DNA of 64,000 nucleotides from assembly GCF_900091955.1 (NCBI RefSeq), contig NZ_FMDF01000073.1:124001-188000 (forward strand), in the 5' to 3' direction. Positions 1-9,226 of the stretch are shown here, one piece after another. Below the pieces are notes generated by a model. That model worked only from the letters and a program-made list of their open reading frames with translations, ran no database searches and was not told the origin of the DNA. The stretch's first letter is position 1. Each line of letters opens with the position of its first letter. The stretch comes from Streptomyces sp. Ncost-T10-10d. GTDB lineage: Bacteria > Actinomycetota > Actinomycetes > Streptomycetales > Streptomycetaceae. The position numbers were made by a program, and so were the translations under genes.

Positions 1-1505
1 ACGGCGCCCGGGTCGTTGTCGTGGGCGGCGCGGGAGATGCGGGGCAGTAGGGCCGCCATGACCGACACGGTGATGATTGCCTGCGGCATGCCCCAGATGA
101 GCTGGGCGTTGGAGTACGCGAGGAAGCCGGTGCCGTCCTTGCCGGACAGTTTGCCCGCCGAGGTCGCGAGCTGAGTGACGACGATCACGCCCGCCTGATT
201 GGCCAGGACGAACAGGACGGTCCACTTGGCCAGCTTGACCGTCTTGCCGAGCCCGTGCCCCTTCCAGTCGAAGCGCGGCCGAAAACGGAAGCCGGCCTCA
301 CGCAGATACGGGACCATGGCCAGGGCCTGGACGACCAGGCCGAGCAGCGTGCCGATGCCCAGGAGCCGGACGCCCTCGGGCGGGATCGTCTGGACGCCCA
401 TCTGGGATTCGGCGGAGGTGCCGTAGACCCAGATGAACATGCCGAACGTGAAGATCATGACGATGTTGTTGAGGACCGGGGTCCACATCATCGCGCCGAA
501 CCTGCCGCGGGCGTTCAGGATCTGGCCCATCACGACATGCACGCCCATGAAGAAGATGGTCGGCAGGCAGTACCGGGCGAACGTCACGGCAACACTGTTG
601 GCGGCTGCGTCCCCGGCGATCGTCGGCGACATCATGTGGATCAGCCACGGAGCGGCGAATACCGCGATCGCGACGATCACACCGAGCGCAACCATCACGA
701 GAGTCAGCAGGCGGTTGGCGTAGGCCTCGCCGCCGTCCTCGTCGTCCTTCATGGATCGTACGAGCTGGGGAACGAAGACCGAGTTCAGCCCGCCACCGAC
801 GGTGAGGATATAGATCATCGTCGGCAGCGTGTACGCGATGGTGAAGCTGTCGCCGAGCAGTGCCGCACCGAGCGCGGCGGTGATCACGAGGCTGCGGACG
901 AATCCGGTGAGCCGGGACACGAGCGTGCCGGCCGCCATCACCGCACTGGACTTCAGCAGGCCGGAGGCCCGGCCGCCGGACTTGGGCGGCGCGGGCGCCG
1001 GGGCCGGTTCGGGCTCCGCCGGAACGGGGGAGGACCCCGCCGGGCCCTCCTGGTCCCGGAACAGGTGCGCGAAGGCATCCGGCTGCTCGTGGTCCTGGGA
1101 CGCCTGGCTGACGAGGTCATCCACCCCGACGAACTGGGTGGTCACCGGGTCATCGCCGTACGGCAGGTACCGCGACGGGCCGTCGGGCTCGGGCGGCGGG
1201 GTCTGCGCCCAGATGCGCGGATCGGGTGCGTACTGCGCCACGGGCGGCTGCTGATAGAGCGGCTGGGGCTGCTGGTAGGTGCCAGGGGGTGGCGGCGGGT
1301 GCGCGGCGCGGTCGTACAGCGCCTCGGTCACCGGGTCCTGGACGGACAGATCCTGGGACCGGTAGGGATCGTGGTCGTACGCGGTCTGCAGGTACGGATC
1401 GGGCGTCGGCGGAACCTGGCCCGGTCCGGGCGGCATCGGGGGCCCGCCGGAAGACCCGGCTCCGTCCGCACCCTGACCGCGGTCACCGTCGTACGGCGCG
1501 TTCAT
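1..1505 (-). CDS. murJ: Lipid II flippase MurJ (MviN family), C-terminus cut by window edge
   Basis: Integral membrane flippase that moves lipid II across the membrane for peptidoglycan synthesis. The ATG at 1505 begins a proline- and glycine-rich cytoplasmic extension of about 180 residues, as is usual in actinobacterial MurJ. The MATE-like/MurJ core follows, starting around KSSAVMAAGTLVSRLTGF and continuing through the conserved ARYCLPTIFFMG and VMGQILNARGRFG segments. The gene leaves the window at base 1, so about 500 residues are seen. It lies just downstream of the DUF6049 membrane protein on the same strand and probably shares its transcript. Family assignment is firm. Confidence 0.93.
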   Translation of the reverse strand, partial: MNAPYDGDRGQGADGAGSSGGPPMPPGPGQVPPTPDPYLQTAYDHDPYRSQDLSVQDPVTEALYDRAAHPPPPPGTYQQPQPLYQQPPVAQYAPDPRIWAQTPPPEPDGPSRYLPYGDDPVTTQFVGVDDLVSQASQDHEQPDAFAHLFRDQEGPAGSSPVPAEPEPAPAPAPPKSGGRASGLLKSSAVMAAGTLVSRLTGFVRSLVITAALGAALLGDSFTIAYTLPTMIYILTVGGGLNSVFVPQLVRSMKDDEDGGEAYANRLLTLVMVALGVIVAIAVFAAPWLIHMMSPTIAGDAAANSVAVTFARYCLPTIFFMGVHVVMGQILNARGRFGAMMWTPVLNNIVMIFTFGMFIWVYGTSAESQMGVQTIPPEGVRLLGIGTLLGLVVQALAMVPYLREAGFRFRPRFDWKGHGLGKTVKLAKWTVLFVLANQAGVIVVTQLATSAGKLSGKDGTGFLAYSNAQLIWGMPQAIITVSVMAALLPRISRAAHDNDPGA

Positions 1506-1554
1506 CGAAACCCCACCTCATCGTCCCCGGCCGACAGGCCACGACAGACATCGC

Positions 1555-3843
1555 TCAACGTTCCACTTTCTCACCCGAGCCCGACGGCTCCCCGTTTTCC
1601 GGATCGGTGTCCGGGGTCGGGTCACTCGGCTGCTCGGGTTCGCCGCCGTTGTCCCCGCCCGCGTTGGCGCGCTTGCGGTGGGTGTACATCCTGATGCCTG
1701 CGAGGACCAGAAGGAGCAGCCCACCGGCGATCACCAGCAGCACGGTCGGGGTGAGCTCGGAGACCTTCACGGTGAAGGTCATTTCTCCGCCGTACGGTGT
1801 GCCGTCCTCGGTGTAGAGCTGTGCGGTCATCTGCACCTGGCCATTGACGTTGGCCGCGGCGTCGAATTTCACGGACTGGCTGTGGCCGCCGGCGATCCGG
1901 ATCGGCTGCTCCGCCACGGCCCCGTCGTCGTTCAGCTTGAGCCGGGTCGCGTTCTCCGACTTGAGCCGGAGGACCAGATGGTCCACGCCCTGCAACAGTC
2001 TGTTCTGAACGGTCACCGGGATCGTGGCGCTGCGGCCGGACAGGGTGACGTCCGACTTCGAGATGAGCTGGACCTCGTTGATGAGGCCCTGCAGATAGGT
2101 GCGTACCGAGTCCCGGTACTGCTGGGCCTCCAGCGGCCTGCCACGCCATGACGTCGACATGGAGCGGTTGACCGCGTTGCCGAAGGGAGTCACCACCCGC
2201 TCGGGCTGGGTGAGGATGACCTGGAAGTTGTTGAGCGAGACCTGGGTGGACTTGATGTCCTGGAACGCCTGGGTGGGCAGCTCCTGGCTGCGGAGCTTCT
2301 TCGGGTACTGGGACGATCCGGGGACGCTGGTCGTCGCGTCCGTGTCGGGCTTCGCCTCGGCCGCGTCCACGAGCCCGAGGGGTTCTGTCCAGCGTTCGTC
2401 GTCGAGGGCGTGCAGGGCGGCGGCCATCGACTGGGCCTGGGCGACAGTCGGCATCCGCTGCGGTGCGACGACGATGCTCCGTTCCGCGTCGGTGTCCTGC
2501 TGGGTCAGAGCGAGGGTCAGAGCGAGGAATTTCTGTACGGCGAGGGTGGAGTTCCCCGCCTTCGACATGTCGCCCTCGAAGGCCGTGGAGAGCCGGGCGT
2601 CGGAGACCACCGCGGTCGTGCCGCCGCCGATCGGCCGGGCCGCGGTGGGCGTGTACGACAGGCCGCCGGTCTCCGGGAGGCTGTCGCTGCGGGCGATCAC
2701 GTTGTGGGCGCCGGCCGAGGTGGCGACGTCGACGATCGACGGGTCGATCGCTCCGTCGACGGGCCAGGCGAAGTCGGTCGACGGCTTCACATGAAGGATG
2801 GTCTGCACCGTTGTCCCGGCCACCTCCGTGGCGGTCTGCAGGTGGCTGAGAGTGCCCGACACGTTCTTGCCGCGGTGTGCGATGGACGCCAGATCGGGGT
2901 CGGCGAACGGAAGCGCGACAACCTTGCTGTCCGAGACCGCGGCCTCCAGCGAGGTGAGCCACTTCTTGGCGACGGCCTGATTCTTCCCGGCGACGGTGGT
3001 GTCGCCGGACTTGACGCGGTAGTTCATCGTCATCGCATCGACACTGGCCAGCAGGTCCGGATCGATGACCCACGTCACGGGCAGCTGACTGCCCAGCGAG
3101 ACCAGCTGTTCGAGGCGTCCGCCCGGAGCGAGTTCGGCGGCCAGGTCGTCGTCCGCGAACACAGGCGTCTGCTGATCGTCGGAGCCGGTCTCGGCAGTGA
3201 CGTGGGGCGATGCGATGAGCGGCCAGAGATAGGTGACCTTCGTCGTGGAGTCACGCTCCTCTTCCTGCCAGGGCAGGAAGGTGCGCTGGATCCCCAGAAC
3301 CTGGTCGTACCGGGCCCGGGGGGTCTGCCCCGACAGCGAGACGCCGAGCTGGTAGACGCCGTCGTCGCCGAGCCCCAGTTTGCCGACCGGGACGGACAGC
3401 GTGAAGTCCTGGCTTGTTCCGGAAGCGAGCTTCGCGAACTTCACCGTGTACTTGCCGCCGAGTGGAGCCGGGTCGCTGCCGGGGACGAACCCGGTGCGCT
3501 TGGCGGCGGTGTCGATCGATGTCCTGTCGAAGAGCCTCGGGCCGACTCGCAGGTCGACCTTCGCCTGCGTGATCGTGTCCTTGCCCCTGTTGGTCACGGT
3601 GCCGGAGACGGTCAGGGTGTCCCCCTTCACCGGCGCGCTCGGAGCGAGGGTGTCCAGGGACACACTGACTGTTTCGGAGACGGTCGGGGCCTTGGAGGTC
3701 CCGCCGGCCTGTGCGATGGGTGCGGCCGGTCCGGCCAGCAGAGCTGCGACGAGCGGCGCCCCGAGGATCAAGGAGGCTGTGCGCCGCAGCCACCGGCGGG
3801 CAGGAGAGGGACCGATCCCCTGAATGTCTGCCGCCTCGGCCAC
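1555..3843 (-). CDS. DUF6049 family secreted/membrane-anchored protein
   Basis: A 762-residue protein with an N-terminal hydrophobic signal (about residues 17-45, ending near AQAGG), a long extracellular part with an Ig-like stretch, and one membrane helix near the C-terminus (around VLLVIAGGLLLLVLAGI) followed by a charged, Pro/Asp/Glu-rich cytoplasmic tail. This layout, and its place between cca and murJ, is that of the DUF6049 family of actinobacteria, whose function is not established. The start is a GTG at 3843; 183 bp separate it from the divergent cca gene. A role at the cell envelope is inferred only from topology and from the murJ neighbour. Confidence 0.85.
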   Translation of the reverse strand: MAEAADIQGIGPSPARRWLRRTASLILGAPLVAALLAGPAAPIAQAGGTSKAPTVSETVSVSLDTLAPSAPVKGDTLTVSGTVTNRGKDTITQAKVDLRVGPRLFDRTSIDTAAKRTGFVPGSDPAPLGGKYTVKFAKLASGTSQDFTLSVPVGKLGLGDDGVYQLGVSLSGQTPRARYDQVLGIQRTFLPWQEEERDSTTKVTYLWPLIASPHVTAETGSDDQQTPVFADDDLAAELAPGGRLEQLVSLGSQLPVTWVIDPDLLASVDAMTMNYRVKSGDTTVAGKNQAVAKKWLTSLEAAVSDSKVVALPFADPDLASIAHRGKNVSGTLSHLQTATEVAGTTVQTILHVKPSTDFAWPVDGAIDPSIVDVATSAGAHNVIARSDSLPETGGLSYTPTAARPIGGGTTAVVSDARLSTAFEGDMSKAGNSTLAVQKFLALTLALTQQDTDAERSIVVAPQRMPTVAQAQSMAAALHALDDERWTEPLGLVDAAEAKPDTDATTSVPGSSQYPKKLRSQELPTQAFQDIKSTQVSLNNFQVILTQPERVVTPFGNAVNRSMSTSWRGRPLEAQQYRDSVRTYLQGLINEVQLISKSDVTLSGRSATIPVTVQNRLLQGVDHLVLRLKSENATRLKLNDDGAVAEQPIRIAGGHSQSVKFDAAANVNGQVQMTAQLYTEDGTPYGGEMTFTVKVSELTPTVLLVIAGGLLLLVLAGIRMYTHRKRANAGGDNGGEPEQPSDPTPDTDPENGEPSGSGEKVER

Positions 3844-4026
3844 GCGCCTACCCGTCCCTCGTCGTTGTCAGATGGTGTCGATGGTTGTCGGTTGCTGCGT
3901 CCCCGCATGGTAACGATGTGCGTGGGTGCCAAGTGCTGGGGAGTCCGCTACATGATCGGAAGAGTCTCGCAGGGCGGGACGAAACCAGGACGACCGGGCC
4001 GGTCCGGGCACGTACCCTTTTCTGTT

Positions 4027-5469
4027 GTGTCGAACGCCAATGAAGACAGCTCCCGTGCCCTGACCCAGGTGCAGCACCGCGCAGTCAGTGAACTGCTGCG
4101 GGTGTCCCCGGTCGCCGACGACCTCGCCCGCCGTTTCCAGGATGCCGGATTCAGCCTCGCCCTGGTCGGCGGCTCGGTCCGGGATGCGCTTCTCGGCAGG
4201 CTCGGGAACGACCTGGACTTCACGACCGACGCCCGCCCCGAGGCCGTGCTGAAGATCGTCCGGCCGTGGGCCGATTCGGTATGGGAGGTCGGGATCGCCT
4301 TCGGCACCGTGGGTGCTCAGAAGGACGGCTACCAGATCGAGGTCACCACATACAGGTCGGAGGCGTACGACAGGACCTCGCGCAAGCCCGAGGTGTCCTA
4401 CGGCGATTCCATTGAGGAAGACCTCGTCCGTCGCGACTTCACGGTCAACGCGATGGCGGTAGCGCTTCCGCAGAAGGACTTCATCGATCCCCACGGCGGT
4501 CTTGAGGACCTGGCCGAACGTGTACTGCGCACTCCCGGCACCCCCGAGGAGTCGTTCTCCGACGATCCGCTGCGCATGCTGCGTGCTGCTCGCTTCGCCG
4601 CGCAGCTGGACTTCGATGTCGCCACGGATGTGGTCACGGCAATGACGGAAATGGCCGGGCGTATCGAGATCGTCTCCGCCGAGCGGGTCAGGGAGGAGCT
4701 CAACAAACTGCTGCTCTCCGCCAACCCCCGCACTGGTCTGGCGCTGCTCGTCGACACGGGGCTGGCACAGCAGGTGCTGCCGGAGCTCCCCGCGCTGCGT
4801 CTGGAAAGTGACGAGCATCACCGTCACAAGGATGTCTACGAGCACTCGCTGACCGTCCTGGAGCAGGCGATCGACCTGGAGGAGGACGGCCCTGATCTGG
4901 TTCTGCGTCTTGCCGCTCTCCTCCATGACATCGGCAAGCCGAGGACGCGGCGTTTCGAGAAGGACGGGCGCGTCTCCTTCCATCACCACGAGGTGGTGGG
5001 CGCCAAGATGGTCAAGAAGCGGATGGCGGAACTCAAGTACTCCAACGAGATGGTCAAGGACGTCTCGAAGCTAGTGGAGCTTCACCTGCGCTTCCATGGC
5101 TACGGCGACGGCGAGTGGACCGACTCCGCTGTGCGCAGGTATGTGCGTGATGCGGGGCCTCTGCTGGAGCGGCTGCACAAGCTGACCCGCTCGGACTGCA
5201 CCACGCGGAACAAGCGCAAGGCCGCTGCTCTCTCGCGGACCTATGACGGGCTTGAGGAGCGCATTGCGCAGCTGCAGGAGCAGGAGGAGCTGGATGCCAT
5301 CCGGCCCGACCTCGACGGCAACGAGATCATGGAGACCCTGGGTGTCGGTCCTGGGCCGGTTATCGGCAAGGCCTACGCGTTCCTGCTGGAGCTGCGGCTG
5401 GAGCACGGGCCGATGGGGCATGACGTGGCGGTAGAGAAGCTCAAGAAGTGGTGGGCGGCGCAGACCTGA
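4027..5469 (+). CDS. cca: CCA tRNA nucleotidyltransferase
   Basis: Adds or repairs the 3'-CCA end of tRNAs. I chose the GTG at 4027 (480 aa), because the open frame extends far upstream only as an antisense shadow of the neighbouring gene. The class II nucleotidyltransferase head is seen at LVGGSVRDALLGR (about residues 46-58) with the metal-binding pair in NDLDFTT (D62, D64). An HD-type domain follows, with HHRHKDVYEH near residue 263 and LLHDIGK near residue 300. Length and motifs are typical of actinobacterial CCA enzymes with a C-terminal HD domain. Transcription ends in the long palindromes just downstream. Confidence 0.93.
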   Translation: MSNANEDSSRALTQVQHRAVSELLRVSPVADDLARRFQDAGFSLALVGGSVRDALLGRLGNDLDFTTDARPEAVLKIVRPWADSVWEVGIAFGTVGAQKDGYQIEVTTYRSEAYDRTSRKPEVSYGDSIEEDLVRRDFTVNAMAVALPQKDFIDPHGGLEDLAERVLRTPGTPEESFSDDPLRMLRAARFAAQLDFDVATDVVTAMTEMAGRIEIVSAERVREELNKLLLSANPRTGLALLVDTGLAQQVLPELPALRLESDEHHRHKDVYEHSLTVLEQAIDLEEDGPDLVLRLAALLHDIGKPRTRRFEKDGRVSFHHHEVVGAKMVKKRMAELKYSNEMVKDVSKLVELHLRFHGYGDGEWTDSAVRRYVRDAGPLLERLHKLTRSDCTTRNKRKAAALSRTYDGLEERIAQLQEQEELDAIRPDLDGNEIMETLGVGPGPVIGKAYAFLLELRLEHGPMGHDVAVEKLKKWWAAQT

Positions 5470-5501
5470 GATCGCTGGAGGCTCGATCGGTAGGAGTGAG
5501 G

Positions 5502-5547
5502 ACCGGGTCGCGGTCATGTTTCACGTGAAACATGACCGCGACCCGGT
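5502..5547. repeat. 46-bp perfect palindrome with central parS core
   Basis: Perfect inverted repeat centred between 5524 and 5525. Arms read ACCGGGTCGCGGTCAT outward from the core GTTTCACGTGAAAC. It lies 32 bp past the cca stop and overlaps the next palindrome by five bases. As RNA it would form a very strong hairpin, so it may double as the cca terminator. Confidence 0.9.
5518..5531. other. parS: parS site (ParB binding), copy 1
   Basis: Perfect 14-bp palindrome GTTTCACGTGAAAC. This is the parS sequence of Streptomyces, where many copies cluster around oriC and are bound by ParB for chromosome segregation. It is one of five in this window. Confidence 0.9.
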
Positions 5548-5596
5548 ACGGCGAGGGGCGCTGTTTCACGTGAAACAGCGCCCCTCGCCGTACCGG
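5543..5596. repeat. 54-bp perfect palindrome with central parS core
   Basis: Perfect inverted repeat centred between 5569 and 5570, with 20-bp arms (starting CCGGTACGGCGAGG) around GTTTCACGTGAAAC. It ends just before the stop of the minus-strand MFS gene. Together with the first palindrome it forms a back-to-back structure between two convergent genes, suitable as a bidirectional terminator. Confidence 0.9.
5563..5576. other. parS: parS site, copy 2
   Basis: Perfect GTTTCACGTGAAAC, 45 bp centre-to-centre from copy 1. It sits at the dyad of the 54-bp palindrome. Confidence 0.9.
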
Positions 5597-5598
5597 TG

Positions 5599-6876
5599 CT
5601 AGCTGTCGGCGCGGCTCCACCGGAACAGCAGTACGGCGATGACCGCATAGAGCACCGCTACCCCGATCACCACCACGAACGACTGACCGTCAGGGGGCAG
5701 CATCAGAGCGGAGACTGCGGCAGCGCCCACGAATGCCACGTTGAACAGCACGTCGTAGAGGGAGAAGACCCGGCCTCGGAAGGCATCGTCCACCGAGGTC
5801 TGCACCACCGTGTCCGTCGCGATTTTCGACCCCTGGGTGACGAGTCCGAGGATAAAGGCCGCGACGAGTATCGGTACGGGGACGAACCACAGCCCCAGCG
5901 CGGGTTCGAGGACGGCGGCCGACGCCGCGCACACCGCCATCCAGCGGAATCGGCCGAGCCGCCCTACCGCCCAAGGTGTCACCACGGCTGCCGCGAAGAA
6001 CCCCGCACCGGAGATCGCCACAGCCACTCCGAGGAGGGCCAGGCCTTCGGATTCGCTGTCGGACCAGGCGTACCGGCACAACATCAGCACCATCACGGTC
6101 AGTGCCCCGTAGCAGAAGCGGATCACGGTCATGGCGGCCAGTGCCCGGGTTGCTTGCTTCCGTTCCGCGAGATGGCGCAGTCCGCCGGCGAGCCCCCGCG
6201 CGGTGGTGACCAGAGCCTCTCTCAGCCGGATGCGGGCCTCGTCCTGATCCGGCCCGAGGAGCCCGGTGGCAAGGCTCAGGGATGCCAGCGCCGAAGCGAG
6301 GTAGAGAGCCGCGCCCAGCAGCACCACCGCCGCATCGGAGTCGGCGAGCAGCAGCCGCATGATGAAGGCGAGGCCACCGCCGGCCGTTGCGGCGAGGGTG
6401 CCCGCGGTCGGTGAGAGCGAGTTCGCCACTACCAGTCGGTCCCTGTCGACGACGCGTGGCAGTGCGGCCGAGAGCCCGGCCAGTACGAAGCGGTTGACCG
6501 CGGTGACGCACAGCGCCGAGGCGTAGAAGAGCCAGTCGGGTGCGGAACCGAGGATCAGGAGTGCGGTGCAGCAGGCGAGTGCGGCGCGCAGCAGGTTGCC
6601 GTACAGAAAGACCTGACGGCGCGGCCAGCGGTCCAGCAGGACGCCGGCAAAGGGGCCGATGAGCGAGTACGGCAGCAGCAGCACGGCCATTGCGGAGGCG
6701 ATGGCCGCCGCCGATGCCTGTTTCTCCGGGGAGAAGACGACATGAGCCGCCAGTGCCACCTGGTAGACGCCGTCGGCCGACTGGGAGAGAAGTCGTACGG
6801 CGAGCAGACGACGGAAGTTCCGAAGGCGCAGAAGTACGCGCAGATCACCTACGACAGGCATGTGATCAAGGGTCAC
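5599..6876 (-). CDS. MFS transporter
   Basis: Membrane protein of 425 residues (from a GTG at 6876; an in-frame ATG at 6861 would give 420) with about 12 hydrophobic segments. A typical MFS N-terminus (FRRLLAVRLLSQSADGVYQVALAAH) is present, with GPFAGVLLDRWPRR as the loop 2-3 signature. It resembles the efflux-type MFS proteins annotated at this position between cca and ino1 in Streptomyces. No substrate can be read from the sequence. There is no good Shine-Dalgarno site in front of either start. Confidence 0.85.
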   Translation of the reverse strand: MTLDHMPVVGDLRVLLRLRNFRRLLAVRLLSQSADGVYQVALAAHVVFSPEKQASAAAIASAMAVLLLPYSLIGPFAGVLLDRWPRRQVFLYGNLLRAALACCTALLILGSAPDWLFYASALCVTAVNRFVLAGLSAALPRVVDRDRLVVANSLSPTAGTLAATAGGGLAFIMRLLLADSDAAVVLLGAALYLASALASLSLATGLLGPDQDEARIRLREALVTTARGLAGGLRHLAERKQATRALAAMTVIRFCYGALTVMVLMLCRYAWSDSESEGLALLGVAVAISGAGFFAAAVVTPWAVGRLGRFRWMAVCAASAAVLEPALGLWFVPVPILVAAFILGLVTQGSKIATDTVVQTSVDDAFRGRVFSLYDVLFNVAFVGAAAVSALMLPPDGQSFVVVIGVAVLYAVIAVLLFRWSRADS

Positions 6877-6881
6877 ATACG

Positions 6882-6918
6882 TTGAGGGTCCCCGGGCGGA
6901 TTACCCGGGGACCCTCAA
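6882..6918 (-). terminator. Terminator of ino1
   Basis: Perfect 15-bp stem (TTGAGGGTCCCCGGG, 6882-6896, pairing with 6904-6918) and a 7-nt loop. It lies 67 bp past the ino1 stop on the minus strand and just upstream of the MFS start. A run of T is not obvious, which is common in Streptomyces. Confidence 0.75.
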
Positions 6919-6985
6919 AGGTGCGGAAGGGAAGGAGCGTTGCCGCTCATCACCGAGCCGCGCCGACGCGCCGTGTCCGGTCGCG

Positions 6986-8068
6986 TCAGTTGGCGACCTC
7001 GCCCCTGATGAACTTCTCGACGTTCTCGCGGGCCTCGTCGTCGAAGTACTGGACCGGCGGGGACTTCATGAAGTAGGAGGACGCGGAGAGGATCGGGCCA
7101 CCGATGCCGCGGTCCTTGGCGATCTTCGCGGCGCGGACGGCGTCGATGATGACACCGGCGGAGTTCGGGGAGTCCCAGACCTCCAGCTTGTACTCCAGGT
7201 TCAGCGGAACGTCACCGAAGGCGCGGCCCTCGAGGCGCACGTACGCCCACTTGCGGTCGTCCAGCCAGGCCACGTAGTCCGACGGACCGATGTGGACGTT
7301 GTCCGCGCCGAGCTCGCGGTCACGGATCTGGGAAGTGACGGCCTGCGTCTTGGAGATCTTCTTGGACTCCAGGCGCTCACGCTCGAGCATGTTCTTGAAG
7401 TCCATGTTGCCGCCGACGTTCAGCTGCATCGTGCGGTCCAGGATGACGCCCCGGTCCTCGAAGAGCTTCGCCATCACGCGGTGCGTGATCGTGGCGCCGA
7501 CCTGCGACTTGATGTCGTCGCCGACGATCGGGACACCGGCCTCGGTGAACTTGTCCGCCCACTCCTTGGTGCCGGCGATGAAGACCGGGAGAGCGTTGAC
7601 GAACGCGACCTTGGCATCGATGGCGCACTGCGCGTAGAACTTCGCAGCGACCTCGGATCCGACAGGCAGGTAGCAGACGAGGACGTCGACCTTACGGTCC
7701 TTGAGGACCTGGACGATGTCGACCGGGGCCTCGGTCGACTCCTCGATGGTCTGGCGGTAGTACTTGCCCAGGCCGTCGTGGGTGTGGCCGCGCTGGACGG
7801 TGACGCCGGCGTTCGGCACGTCGCAGAGCTTGATGGTGTTGTTCTCGCTGGCACCGATGGCGTCCGCGAGGTCGAGGCCGACCTTCTTCGCGTCGACGTC
7901 GAAGGCGGCGACGAACTCGACGTCCCGCACGTGGTAGTCGCCGAACTGGACGTGCATCAGACCGGGCACCTTGCCGGCCGGATCGGCGTCCTTGTAGTAC
8001 TCGACGCCCTGGACCAGCGAGGCGGCGCAGTTGCCCACGCCGACGATGGCTACGCGAACCGAACCCAT
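6986..8068 (-). CDS. ino1: Myo-inositol-1-phosphate synthase
   Basis: Converts glucose-6-phosphate to inositol-1-phosphate with NAD+, the first step toward phosphatidylinositol and, in actinomycetes, mycothiol. The protein is 360 aa, starts at the ATG 8068 with GGGAG seven bases upstream, and opens with the Rossmann motif [16 protein letters not shown]. The internal [19 protein letters not shown] block is diagnostic of the prokaryotic Ino1 family. It lies 61 bp downstream of padR on the same strand, so the PadR regulator probably shares its transcript. Confidence 0.93.
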   Translation of the reverse strand: MGSVRVAIVGVGNCAASLVQGVEYYKDADPAGKVPGLMHVQFGDYHVRDVEFVAAFDVDAKKVGLDLADAIGASENNTIKLCDVPNAGVTVQRGHTHDGLGKYYRQTIEESTEAPVDIVQVLKDRKVDVLVCYLPVGSEVAAKFYAQCAIDAKVAFVNALPVFIAGTKEWADKFTEAGVPIVGDDIKSQVGATITHRVMAKLFEDRGVILDRTMQLNVGGNMDFKNMLERERLESKKISKTQAVTSQIRDRELGADNVHIGPSDYVAWLDDRKWAYVRLEGRAFGDVPLNLEYKLEVWDSPNSAGVIIDAVRAAKIAKDRGIGGPILSASSYFMKSPPVQYFDDEARENVEKFIRGEVAN

Positions 8069-8129
8069 TCCGGTTGCTCCCTGTGTGTAATGGATGTTCC
8101 CGATGAAGCCCCGCGGATCTGCGGGGACC

Positions 8130-8837
8130 TCACTTTGAGGTGTCGTCGGACGGATCCGGCGGGGTGTTACCCCGGTGCCGGGGCAGGCCGTCCGTCTCTC
8201 CTGCTGTGTTCTGCGGAGCTTCGCTCCCGGGCGAGGACCGTCGCTGATCCCGTCCCGACCGCTCGCTCTCGATGAGCTCGTTCAGCCAGCGCACTTCGCG
8301 CTCCACGGACTCCATGCCGTGTCGCTGCAGCTCAAGCGTGTAGTCGTCGAGGCGCTCGCGGGTGCGGGCCAGAGAGGCCCGCATCTTCTCCAGGCGCTCC
8401 TCCAGCCGGCTGCGCCGGCCTTCCAGCACCCGCATCCGCACCTCGTGCTCCGTCTGCCCGAAGAAGGCGAAACGGGCTGCGAAGTGCTCGTCCTCCCAGG
8501 AGTCGGGCCCGGTGTGGGAGAGCAGTTCCTCGAAGTGCTCCTTACCTTCCGCCGTCAGCCGGTAGACGATCTTGGCGCGGCGCCCGGCCAGCGAGGAGGC
8601 GGGGGCGACCGCACGGCCGGCAGCAGGCGAAAGGTCGGCCGGGGTGCTTCCCGGCTCTTCGATCAACCAGCCGTTGGCGACCAGCGTCTTGAGGCAGGGG
8701 TAGAGCGTTCCGTAGCTGAAGGCGCGGAAGATCCCCAACGAGGTGTTGAGACGTTTGCGCAGCTCGTACCCATGCATCGGGGATTCGCGGAGCAGACCGA
8801 GAACGGCGAATTCGAGGATGCCTGAGCGTCTGCTCAA
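8130..8837 (-). CDS. PadR family transcriptional regulator
   Basis: A 235-residue repressor with the PadR winged helix at the N-terminus ([22 protein letters not shown], then [16 protein letters not shown]) and a C-terminal helical region rich in Arg and Glu (about 120-200), as in the PadR C-terminal dimerisation helices. The start is TTG 8837, supported by an excellent site (GGAGGAGG) seven to eight bases upstream. It lies ahead of ino1. A 21-bp palindrome 63 bp upstream of the start is a likely self-operator. Confidence 0.9.
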   Translation of the reverse strand: MSRRSGILEFAVLGLLRESPMHGYELRKRLNTSLGIFRAFSYGTLYPCLKTLVANGWLIEEPGSTPADLSPAAGRAVAPASSLAGRRAKIVYRLTAEGKEHFEELLSHTGPDSWEDEHFAARFAFFGQTEHEVRMRVLEGRRSRLEERLEKMRASLARTRERLDDYTLELQRHGMESVEREVRWLNELIESERSGRDQRRSSPGSEAPQNTAGETDGLPRHRGNTPPDPSDDTSK

Positions 8838-9226
8838 TTCCGCCTCCTCCTTCTCCGAGTGCTCCCGCGGAGCCCTGTGCCGAGCTGATGTACCGAGCTG
8901 ATGTATCGACTCGATACATCATGACGATAGATCGGTCGTCGTGCTGCGACAAGAGGGGTCATCGTGAACGGCGTCACATCGTGAATTCGTAGGCACCGAC
9001 TTGCGTCGTTTGGGGTGAAGTTCGGCCCTAGGAGGGTTTTGACCGTGCGTAGTCTGTGCGGCATGCAGACCACCGGGAACCGTGAGACGCCTGTGCGCGT
9101 CAGTCTTCGCGGACCAATCGGATGCACTGCGGATGAGCCTGTCGCAGGGCTGGTCCGTCATTCGGGGGGACCGGATCTCAACTGCCGCTTCCAGGCGTTC
9201 TCGCCTGCCCGAGGAGTAGTCGTTCC
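8838..9226. other. Divergent intergenic region, padR / PBP
   Basis: A 389-bp stretch with no credible gene between the divergent padR and PBP genes. It should contain both promoters. The one clear structure is the palindrome at 8900-8920. Confidence 0.6.
8900..8920. promoter_or_regulatory. Likely PadR operator
   Basis: Perfect inverted repeat GATGTATCGA-C-TCGATACATC. Its left half is preceded by an imperfect direct copy (GCTGATGTACCGA at 8885). PadR operators usually contain ATGT...ACAT half sites, as here. The match to PadR is inferred from position and half-site. Confidence 0.6.

Noticed and set aside
255..1694. Plus-strand open frame of 479 codons
   Set aside because: Antisense shadow of murJ; the composition (His/Arg/Asp-rich) is unlike a protein and the MurJ frame is clear.
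2410..4026. Upstream extension of the cca frame
   Set aside because: The 539 codons before GTG 4027 are antisense to the DUF6049 gene and show no similarity to CCA enzymes.
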